Shown: in pieces, positions 1 to 5,886 of the stretch | Position numbering within the stretch: the stretch's first letter is position 1 | Layout: each line of letters starts with the position of its first letter | Virus record (IMG/VR): IMGVR_UViG_3300018065_000083 | Span: 1-20,565 of that record | From: a virus | DNA length: 20,565 nt | Direction: 5' to 3' (one strand) | Notes under the pieces: generated by a model | Databases searched by the model: none | What the model saw: only the letters and a program-made list of their open reading frames with translations | What the model was told of the DNA's origin: nothing | Translations under genes and position numbers: made by a program

Positions 1-456
1 AACGACAAGATCTACAAGCCGACGCGTAACACACGCGGAAAGGGACAACAGCGAACGGATCCGTTGACCAAGGCAACGGTGGTGGGCGACCCTGATCTCC
101 CAGGCGTCACCAAGGAAAGCCTGGTCGGCGCAAATTACGACCAATGGACCAAGGTGCAGGTTGGTACGACCAAGGACCGTGAGGGTCGAGACGTACCGCT
201 GGAGCGGATGGTGATGGTCAAACGCACCGGGCGCCGCGGAAACCGGCCATACGAGGTGACTTATGACGAGGGCTGGGACAAGCACGCTGCCGCACTACGA
301 GAAATGCGGAACCGTGTTATGACTCCGCAGCGAGAGGCCCTGCGCAGAGAGCGCTCGGTAACCGCTCTTGGGACCAAGGAAGCCCAACCGAAACCCAGCA
401 CCGGCCGCGTCAAGAAGCGCAGGCGCTCGGCAGCTCTACTAGGCCAAGAGGAATAA
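1..456 (+). CDS. 3' end of an uncharacterized phage gene upstream of the portal region (partial)
   Basis: The reading frame is open from the first base of the window to the TAA at 454-456, so this is the C-terminal 151 codons of a longer gene. A TTG at 64 is not needed as a start. The visible protein is hydrophilic. It ends in a strongly basic stretch (GRVKKRRRSAALLGQEE) that could bind nucleic acid, although that is inference. A phrase near the middle (VTKESLVGANYDQW) looks like a folded segment but I cannot assign it to a family. In phages of this layout the large terminase subunit often lies just upstream of the portal region, so a terminase C-terminus is possible. No ATPase or nuclease motif falls within the fragment, so this remains unproven. 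The next gene begins three bases after the stop. Confidence 0.6.
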   Translation, partial: NDKIYKPTRNTRGKGQQRTDPLTKATVVGDPDLPGVTKESLVGANYDQWTKVQVGTTKDREGRDVPLERMVMVKRTGRRGNRPYEVTYDEGWDKHAAALREMRNRVMTPQREALRRERSVTALGTKEAQPKPSTGRVKKRRRSAALLGQEE

Positions 457-459
457 TAC

Positions 460-681
460 ATGTGTATGAATGTCAAAAGTCCAACGCCTCCGCCGCTGCC
501 AGAAGCGCCGCCGCCTGATCCGAAACCGGTAGCGGAAGGTGTGAAAGCTGCGCGTGCGAAAGACAAGCAGACGGCCGCATACCGAGCCAACCAGGCTAAG
601 GGCGCGTCCAAGTCTGCTGCATCCGGGCTATTGACGCCGGCCACCACTGCCCAGGGAACGGGGACCTTGATCGGTGGCTGA
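460..681 (+). CDS. small proline-rich phage protein
   Basis: A 73-residue protein with a proline-rich N-terminus (about residues 8-23, PTPPPLPEAPPPDPKP), a basic Ala/Lys-rich middle and a Gly/Thr-rich tail. A purine-rich ribosome site (AGAGGA, 447-452) precedes the ATG at 460; a second in-frame ATG at 466 is also possible. Short proline-rich proteins of this kind are common beside terminase and portal genes in podoviruses, but I know of no proven function. There is no signal peptide, lipobox or membrane segment. Its stop (679-681) lies inside the portal gene, an 8-base overlap that suggests translational coupling. The tight fit between two genes and the good ribosome site support it as real. 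The function is unknown. Confidence 0.65.
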   Translation: MCMNVKSPTPPPLPEAPPPDPKPVAEGVKAARAKDKQTAAYRANQAKGASKSAASGLLTPATTAQGTGTLIGG

Positions 682-2404
682 AACAGATCTCAGAGTCCGC
701 CTGAACAAGCGCATGACAGAGCTTGAGAAGGACCGTTCCAGCTACATTGGTCACTGGAAGGAGCTTCAAGAGAACATCCTGCCGCGCCGCGGACGCTTCC
801 TCGATACCGATCGGAATGACGGTACCAAGAGGCACAACAACATCATCGACAACAGCGGCACCCTGGCCGCTCGAACCCTTGCGTCTGGAATGATGGCCGG
901 GCTAACGTCTCCGGCCCGGCCGTGGTTCCGCCTTGATACGCCTGACCCGGAAATGAAGCAGTACGGACCTGTCCGTGACTGGCTCTACGCCGTGGAGATC
1001 CGCCTTCGCGAGATCCTGGCACGCTCGAACTTATACAACACGCTGCACACCGTGTACAAAGAGATAGGCGTGTTTGGCACAGCACCTGCGAACATCATCA
1101 CGGACTACGATGACGTGATTCGTGGATTCCCGATAACTGTCGGTTCGTACGCTCTTGGCCTTGGCGCTAATCTGCAGGTTGACACGATCTACCGTGACAT
1201 CCCGATGACGGCAAAGATGGTAGTCGAGAAGTTTGGCCTTAAGCGCGTTAGCGCCTCGGTCAAACAGCAGTATGAGAACGGGAACTACAACCAACCGGTG
1301 ACCGTTCGCCATGCACTCGAGCCAAACCTGGACGACCTTGGGTATGACGGGCCAGAGTCTGGGTTCGTGGCAGACAAACCGTGGCGCTCCGTATACTGGG
1401 AGAAGCGCGGTGACACGACCGACTACCCGATCTTGCAGCTCAATGGCTTCCAGGAGAAACCGTTCGTTGCCCCTCGTTGGGACGTGAACGGAACCGACAC
1501 GTATGGAGCCTCACCTGGCATGGACGCCCTCGGTGATGTTGTTCAGTTGCAGACCATGCAGCGCTGGAAGGGTGAAGGCATTCACAAGCAGGTGCGTCCG
1601 CCAATGGTGGCACCGACCGCGTTGCGCCACACGCACAAAACTACCGTACCTGGCGGCGTAACCTATTACGACGGCCAGCAGGGCATGCGCGGATTCGAAC
1701 CAGCGTTCAACGTACAATTCGACCTGCGCAACCTCATTGAAGACATCGCAGAGACTAAGCACCGCATCAGTCGTGCGTTCTACGAGGATCTGTTCCTCAT
1801 GTTGGCGCGTTCCGATCGCCGTGAGATCACCGCTCGTGAGATCGAGGAGCGTCATGAAGAGAAGCTGATCATGCTTGGCCCGGTGCTTGAACGCCTGGAA
1901 GACGAGCTGCTTGATCCGGTTATAGATCGTGTCTTCCAGATCGCATTGCGCGCTGGCTTGGTCCCGCCTCCGCCGCCTGAGTTGGACGATCAGGACCTGA
2001 AGGTGGAGTACATCTCCATCCTGGCGCAAGCACAGAAGGCCATCGCCATAAACTCCCTGGAACGCACGGCCACCTACCTGGGTGGACTCGCGCAGATCCA
2101 AGCTGCCTCTGGTGAGGCGCCGGGTGTACTTGACAAGTTCAACTTCGACGAGGCTATCGAGGAGTACACCGACTCTATCGGTACCACCCCGAAGCTGATC
2201 CGTGAAGACGATGAAGTCGAGGAGATCCGCAAGGGTCGTGCTGAAGCCGCTGAGCAGCAGAAGCAGATGGCCATGATGGCTGAGTCCGCGAAGGCTGCCG
2301 CTGCAGCTGGATCGATCAAGACTGACGAGCGCAACGTGGTAGCTGACGCCGTGCAGCAGGTCACCGGTGTAGGTAACCAACCTGGTGTGGGTCAACCGCA
2401 GTGA
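674..2404 (+). CDS. portal (head-tail connector) protein
   Basis: A 576-residue protein of the podovirus head-to-tail connector family, in the position and size range of T7 gp8 (536 residues). Portal proteins form a twelve-subunit ring at one capsid vertex, through which DNA is packaged and ejected and to which the tail attaches. Family-like segments include the N-terminal region LEKDRSSYIGHWKELQE, then NIIDNSGTLAARTLASGMM (about residues 56-74) and the PARPWFRL motif just after it. The C-terminal third is rich in charged helices and ends in a Gln/Gly-rich tail. The start is a GTG at 674: a stop at 668-670 in the same frame rules out anything further upstream, and a GGGGA stretch lies about 10 bases before it. 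A later ATG at 713 would trim 13 residues. The stop overlaps the next start in a GTGA arrangement. Confidence 0.88.
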   Translation: MAETDLRVRLNKRMTELEKDRSSYIGHWKELQENILPRRGRFLDTDRNDGTKRHNNIIDNSGTLAARTLASGMMAGLTSPARPWFRLDTPDPEMKQYGPVRDWLYAVEIRLREILARSNLYNTLHTVYKEIGVFGTAPANIITDYDDVIRGFPITVGSYALGLGANLQVDTIYRDIPMTAKMVVEKFGLKRVSASVKQQYENGNYNQPVTVRHALEPNLDDLGYDGPESGFVADKPWRSVYWEKRGDTTDYPILQLNGFQEKPFVAPRWDVNGTDTYGASPGMDALGDVVQLQTMQRWKGEGIHKQVRPPMVAPTALRHTHKTTVPGGVTYYDGQQGMRGFEPAFNVQFDLRNLIEDIAETKHRISRAFYEDLFLMLARSDRREITAREIEERHEEKLIMLGPVLERLEDELLDPVIDRVFQIALRAGLVPPPPPELDDQDLKVEYISILAQAQKAIAINSLERTATYLGGLAQIQAASGEAPGVLDKFNFDEAIEEYTDSIGTTPKLIREDDEVEEIRKGRAEAAEQQKQMAMMAESAKAAAAAGSIKTDERNVVADAVQQVTGVGNQPGVGQPQ

Positions 2405-2694
2405 GCGTTGATCACAACACAGAGCGGCGTCGCATCCAGGCGCTGATGAAAACTGAAGACGGCAGGGCCTGGGTGTGGGACCACCTGTCCATGTGTGGGG
2501 TGTTCCAATCATCCTACGCACCTGAACCAACTGACACCGCATTCAACGAAGGTCGCCGGTCTATCGGGCTCCGGCTAATTGCTGACCTTCACGAGCACGC
2601 CATGGCGTCCTATCAACTGATGGAACGCGAAGCGATAGCACGAGCACAAGACGAAAACGATGAGGTAGACAACGATGTGGCAGAAAATTCTTAA
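2401..2694 (+). CDS. Bbp19-like small phage protein
   Basis: A 97-residue protein starting with GTG at 2401 and overlapping the portal stop by four bases (GTGA), which implies coupled translation. The central part (WVWDHLSMCGVFQSSY, then TAFNEGRRSIGLRLIADL) resembles the small proteins called Bbp19 after the Bordetella phage BPP-1 gene, which sit between portal and scaffold or capsid genes. Their role is not established; the position suggests head assembly. The C-terminus is acidic (QDENDEVDNDVAENS). The last 20 bases overlap the start of the scaffolding gene. The family assignment rests on recognised sequence pattern and gene order, not on a search. Confidence 0.7.
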   Translation: MSVDHNTERRRIQALMKTEDGRAWVWDHLSMCGVFQSSYAPEPTDTAFNEGRRSIGLRLIADLHEHAMASYQLMEREAIARAQDENDEVDNDVAENS

Positions 2695-3409
2695 CGATTC
2701 CATGTTTCCGCTTTTTGACGAAGAAGCCGGTGGCGAAGGCGACGGCGCCGGAGCTGCTGGTGGATCTTTGATTGGTGGAGTCGAGGAAGGTTCCGGGGCT
2801 GCAGGTGACGGCAATCCGGATGGAGGCGCTGCAGCCGACGACGCGGGCGGCGAAGGCGCAGGCGAAGGGCAGCCTGGTGATAAAGGCAAACCCAGTGAAG
2901 GTGAAGGCGAAGGCGAGGGCGACGGGGAAGAGGAGTACGAAGGCGCCCCAGAATCCTACGAAGACTTTGAAGTACCCGAAGGATTCAACATCAATCCCGA
3001 GGCCCTGGAATCTTTCCAGGAGTTCGCGAAGGAGTGGGACCTTAGCCAAGAGCACGCACAAGAGCTGGTTGACTTCCACGCGAAGGAAGTCAAGTCGATG
3101 ATGGAAGATCAGCAGAAAGCCTGGACTGAAACCCGTGAAACGTGGGTCAAGGACGCTCGCAACGATGAGGAGTTCGGAGGCCAAGCCTTCAACGAGAACA
3201 TGAAACACGTGGCCACTGCGGTCAACGAGTTCGGTTCCCCGGAGTTGCGTCAAGTCCTTAACCAGACCGGCCTGGGCGATCACCCAGAGTTGGTGCGTTT
3301 CTTCTACCGCGTTGGGAAGCTCGCTGGGGAGGGTAACTTCCACACCGGACAAGGTGGCTCTTCAGGCGAAACTGATCCCGCAAAAACCCTGTACCCTGAT
3401 ATGAACTGA
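2675..3409 (+). CDS. capsid scaffolding protein
   Basis: A 244-residue acidic protein immediately upstream of the capsid gene, the place of T7 gp9 and other scaffolds. Scaffolding proteins direct capsid protein into a procapsid of the right size and leave before or during packaging. The N-terminal half (about residues 10-95) is low complexity, made of Gly, Glu, Asp and Ala with a repeating Glu-Gly pattern, and is probably disordered. The C-terminal half is helical and charged (ALESFQEFAKEWDLSQ, then VKSMMEDQQKAWTETRE) and ends in KTLYPDMN, a tail seen in scaffolds of this type. The start at 2675 has a GAGG nine bases upstream; the ATG at 2702 has no ribosome site. No protease triad is apparent, so I favour a plain scaffold over a scaffold-protease. 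Confidence 0.8.
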   Translation: MWQKILNDSMFPLFDEEAGGEGDGAGAAGGSLIGGVEEGSGAAGDGNPDGGAAADDAGGEGAGEGQPGDKGKPSEGEGEGEGDGEEEYEGAPESYEDFEVPEGFNINPEALESFQEFAKEWDLSQEHAQELVDFHAKEVKSMMEDQQKAWTETRETWVKDARNDEEFGGQAFNENMKHVATAVNEFGSPELRQVLNQTGLGDHPELVRFFYRVGKLAGEGNFHTGQGGSSGETDPAKTLYPDMN

Positions 3410-3421
3410 TCTAAACCGACC

Positions 3422-3427
3422 AAGGAG
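3422..3427 (+). promoter_or_regulatory. strong ribosome binding site of the capsid gene
   Basis: AAGGAG lies six bases before the ATG at 3434. It is among the best Shine-Dalgarno matches in the window, which fits the high expression needed for the major capsid protein. Confidence 0.75.
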
Positions 3428-3433
3428 TAAACC

Positions 3434-4423
3434 ATGGCGACTATCGGAAACAACAACCCTACCTACGCTGACGTAGCAAAGCGCTCTGACCCGGATGGTA
3501 AGGTTGGCACCATCGTTGAAATGCTCAACGAAGACAACGAAATCCTCAACGACGCCACTGTCGTAGAGGGCAACCTTCCCACTGGCCACCGTACCACTGT
3601 TCGTACCGGCCTCCCGTCCGCAACCTGGCGTAAGCTGAACTACGGTGTTGCGAAGTCGAAGTCTCAGACCGCGCAGGTCCAAGACTCCGCAGGCATGCTG
3701 GAAGCATACGCCGAAGTGGATAAGGCCCTGGCCGATCTGAACGGCAACACCTCCGCGTTCCGTCTGTCCGAGGACCGTGCGTTCCTGGAAGCAATGAACC
3801 AGGAGATGGCCTCCACCCTGTTCTACGGTGACACCGACGTGAACCCTGAGCGCTTCATGGGCCTGGCCCCGCGCTTCAACTCGCTGTCCGCCGAGAACGG
3901 CGTGAACATCATCTCTGGTGGTGGTTCCGGTTCTGACAACACCTCCATCTGGCTGATCAACTGGGACCCGAACGTGGCCCACTTGTTCTACCCGAAAGGT
4001 TCCAAGGCTGGCTGGCAGCACAAGGACCTGGGCGAGGACACCCTCGAGGATGGCGCAGGCGGCTACTACCAGGGCTACCGCACTCACTACAAGTGGGATC
4101 TCGGTTTCACCCTGCGTGACTGGCGCTATGTCGTTCGCATCGCGAACATCGACATCTCCGACCTGACCGCTGACAAGTCTGGCTCGTCTGCGGACCTGGT
4201 TGACCTGTTGATTCAGGCGCTGGAGCAGGTCAAGGGCATGCGTGGTCGTACCGTGTTCTACGCGAACCGTACCATCACCTCCTATCTGCGCCGTCAGATC
4301 CTGAACACCACCAACGTGCGTCTGAGCATGGAAGAGGTGTACGGTAAGAAGTCTGTCGCGATCGATGGTGTGCCCATCCGCAAGACCGACGCGCTTCTGA
4401 ACACCGAAGCCACTGTCAGCTAA
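3434..4423 (+). CDS. major capsid protein
   Basis: A 329-residue protein of the family that forms the shell of BPP-1-like podoviruses and is expected to adopt the HK97 fold. The N-terminal segment TYADVAKRSDPDGKVG followed by IVEMLNEDNEILND is characteristic, as are the segments RTGLPSATWRKLNYG, FLEAMNQEMASTLFYGD and GMRGRTVFYANRTITSYL. It follows the scaffold gene and precedes a cement protein gene, the usual order. Translation starts at the ATG at 3434 behind a strong AAGGAG. The codons look biased toward C-ending, frequent ones, as expected for the most abundant virion protein. A very stable hairpin follows the stop. I see no evidence for a frameshifted long form such as T7 gp10B. The family identification is firm; the fold is inferred. 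Confidence 0.9.
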   Translation: MATIGNNNPTYADVAKRSDPDGKVGTIVEMLNEDNEILNDATVVEGNLPTGHRTTVRTGLPSATWRKLNYGVAKSKSQTAQVQDSAGMLEAYAEVDKALADLNGNTSAFRLSEDRAFLEAMNQEMASTLFYGDTDVNPERFMGLAPRFNSLSAENGVNIISGGGSGSDNTSIWLINWDPNVAHLFYPKGSKAGWQHKDLGEDTLEDGAGGYYQGYRTHYKWDLGFTLRDWRYVVRIANIDISDLTADKSGSSADLVDLLIQALEQVKGMRGRTVFYANRTITSYLRRQILNTTNVRLSMEEVYGKKSVAIDGVPIRKTDALLNTEATVS

Positions 4424-4430
4424 CCCGTCC

Positions 4431-4450
4431 CCCTCCCCTTCGGGGGAGGG
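4431..4450 (+). terminator. UUCG-loop hairpin after the capsid gene (terminator or mRNA stabiliser)
   Basis: A perfect 8-bp stem (CCCTCCCC with GGGGAGGG) closes on a TTCG tetraloop, a C(UUCG)G arrangement known to be exceptionally stable. It starts eight bases after the capsid stop. No T-run follows (ATCGTAC), so it is not a classic intrinsic terminator. It may attenuate transcription, or block 3' exonucleases and keep capsid mRNA abundant. T7 has its major terminator at the equivalent place, after gene 10. Confidence 0.6.
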
Positions 4451-4483
4451 ATCGTACAACTGATCAATATCTGGAGTTAAACC

Positions 4484-4894
4484 ATGATCATCGATAAGGA
4501 ACTTGAACTCTCGGACGGCCAGGCAATCACCGCTGACGCCGCTTCCACCAACGTAATCGACTTTGGCCAGGCCACCGATGTCGCACCCGGTGTACCGCTG
4601 CAGGTACGCTTCCAGGTCGACACCGCCCTGTCCGGTGGTTCTTTCTCGGCACTGACCGTCAACCTGCAGACCGACACCGTCGAGAACTTTGCCTCTCCCA
4701 CCACTCTGCTGTCCTTCACTGCACCGAACGTAGCCGGCGACGACTACATCGTGAAGATCCCTGAAGGCTGCCAGCAGTACCTGCGTCTGCAATACGACGT
4801 GGACAACAACCCGACCGCGGGTGCAGTGTCTGCCTTCGTTGAAGTCTACCAGGCACCTGAAGGCAACATCGGTAACATTCCGGGCAACCTGTAA
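4484..4894 (+). CDS. Bbp16-family capsid cement protein
   Basis: A 136-residue protein matching the cement protein family named for BPP-1 Bbp16, which decorates and stabilises the expanded capsid from outside. The family-typical opening is clear: MIIDKELELSDGQAIT, then AASTNVIDFG. It is followed by LTVNLQTD, FASPTTL and the QYLRLQYDV strand. The pattern of short beta strands with Gly/Asn/Asp turns fits the jelly-roll fold reported for Bbp16. A GGAG ribosome site lies seven bases before the ATG. The gene sits directly downstream of the capsid gene, separated by the UUCG hairpin, and is followed by two more hairpins. It may thus be transcribed and decay semi-independently. There is no cysteine-rich or enzymatic motif. 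Confidence 0.85.
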   Translation: MIIDKELELSDGQAITADAASTNVIDFGQATDVAPGVPLQVRFQVDTALSGGSFSALTVNLQTDTVENFASPTTLLSFTAPNVAGDDYIVKIPEGCQQYLRLQYDVDNNPTAGAVSAFVEVYQAPEGNIGNIPGNL

Positions 4895-4936
4895 TATAGG
4901 CAGCCTATAGCATGGTCAGCCCCTGCTGGGGCTGGC
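4895..4936 (+). terminator. tandem hairpins after the cement gene
   Basis: Two inverted repeats lie directly after the cement stop codon. The first is TATAGG/CCTATA (4895-4900 and 4904-4909) around a three-base loop. The second is GTCAGCCCC/GGGGCTGGC (4915-4923 and 4928-4936) around TGCT, with one G-T pair. No T-run follows, so they may stabilise or process mRNA rather than end transcription. The second ends six bases before the GGGAG ribosome site of the next gene. Confidence 0.5.
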
Positions 4937-4952
4937 TACTCGGGAGAATAAT

Positions 4953-5195
4953 ATGGGCACTAAGGTAGTCGCCACACGACGGGGATACTACGGACAACTG
5001 CTTGAAGAAGGGCAACTCTTCGAGCTCGAAGACGAGAAGCACTTCAGCGAGCGCTGGATGCGCAAGTTCGACACAAAAGCCGACAAGGGCGTAAAAGCTG
5101 CACCGAGGCGTCGCGCACGCAAGACCTCAAAGGTCATCGAACAAAACCCTGAGACCCTGGCTGAGGCCGGTGAGCAGGGCGAAGACTGGACCTGA
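4953..5195 (+). CDS. hypothetical 80-residue head-tail region protein
   Basis: A short basic protein with a clear GGGAG ribosome site (4942-4946) ahead of its ATG. The first 40 residues (VVATRRGYYGQLLEEGQLFEL, with an aromatic-rich stretch after it) look like a small beta-barrel-like module. The Tyr-Gly-rich turn and FSERWM end resemble small proteins often seen between capsid and tail genes of podoviruses. The second half is a basic patch (PRRRARKTSK) followed by an acidic tail, probably flexible. No enzyme motif or membrane segment is present. Its place between cement and tail tube genes suggests a virion or assembly role, but I do not recognise a characterised family. Confidence 0.65.
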   Translation: MGTKVVATRRGYYGQLLEEGQLFELEDEKHFSERWMRKFDTKADKGVKAAPRRRARKTSKVIEQNPETLAEAGEQGEDWT

Positions 5196-5211
5196 AACAC
5201 TGGAGCGATAG

Positions 5212-5886
5212 ATGGCAACGAAAGTAGACATTGTAAACCTCGCGCTCTCAGGCCTTGGGTCCAAGCAAACGATCCAAGACATCGAGAGTGATCAGAGTGT
5301 GGAGGCACGCACAGCACGTCTTCACTACAGTGTCGCGTTGCTCACTTGTCTCTCTTACGCTAATTGGTCGTTCGCAACCACCTGGGCTACCAGTGCGAAG
5401 CTTGCAGACGACCCGCCTGGTGACTGGGCGTACATGTACGCTCAGCCAGCCAACAACGTAAAGGTCATTGAGATCATCGACAGTCTGAACTCGCGTCGGA
5501 ATCGTCCAGCGAAGTTCGTCAAAGCCAACCACAATGGCCAGATCGTGTACCTGACAGACACAGAGGCGCCGGTGTGGCGCTATGTGTTCAAGAACGAAAA
5601 CCCGGCCACTTACACGCCGCAGTTCGTTGACGCCCTGGCAGCTCAGCTGTCCTCGCGGATGGCTATGCCGCTGACACGCAAGGTCGACTTGGTTAAAAGT
5701 GCGCAGGATACCTACGCACGACTGATCGAGATCGCTGATGCTGCAGACGCGAACGACCAGATGACCCTGGAAGAGCCGGACTTCACCGCCCCGTGGCTTG
5801 AAGCTCGTGGCTACGCTGACTCGTCACAACGGTTCTTGTACACCGATGCGGATGGCAACATCCAAGAGATGGTCGGGAAACTCTGA
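5212..5886 (+). CDS. tail tubular protein A (gp11-like tail adaptor)
   Basis: A 224-residue protein of the T7 gp11 type (196 residues in T7). It forms the ring joining portal and tail nozzle. The opening KVDIVNLALSGLGS, the aromatic helix SYANWSFATTWA, and the segment TPQFVDALAAQLSSRMAMPLT are typical of this family of helical adaptors. The C-terminal APWLEARG-type ending also fits. A TGGAG ribosome site (5201-5205) precedes the ATG. Its stop codon overlaps the ATG of the following nozzle gene by one base (TGATG), so the two partners are probably made in a coupled way. The gene order with the next reading frame is the same as gp11-gp12 in T7. Confidence 0.82.
   Translation: MATKVDIVNLALSGLGSKQTIQDIESDQSVEARTARLHYSVALLTCLSYANWSFATTWATSAKLADDPPGDWAYMYAQPANNVKVIEIIDSLNSRRNRPAKFVKANHNGQIVYLTDTEAPVWRYVFKNENPATYTPQFVDALAAQLSSRMAMPLTRKVDLVKSAQDTYARLIEIADAADANDQMTLEEPDFTAPWLEARGYADSSQRFLYTDADGNIQEMVGKL

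Noticed and set aside
64-456. TTG at 64 as the start of a complete 130-residue gene
   Set aside because: The same frame is open to the first base of the window, with no ribosome site before the TTG, so a truncated longer gene is more likely.
1511-2542. Long open frame on the minus strand opposite the portal gene
   Set aside because: It is antisense to a well-supported portal gene, low in recognisable motifs, and its composition follows from the codon bias of the + strand.
4424-4440. C-rich run after the capsid gene as a T7 gp10B-like frameshift signal
   Set aside because: The run lies after the stop codon, so ribosomes would not reach it while decoding the capsid frame.
3362-4792. 476-codon open frame on the minus strand opposite capsid and cement genes
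   Set aside because: It mirrors highly biased capsid codons and runs through the intergenic hairpin; no protein family features are seen.
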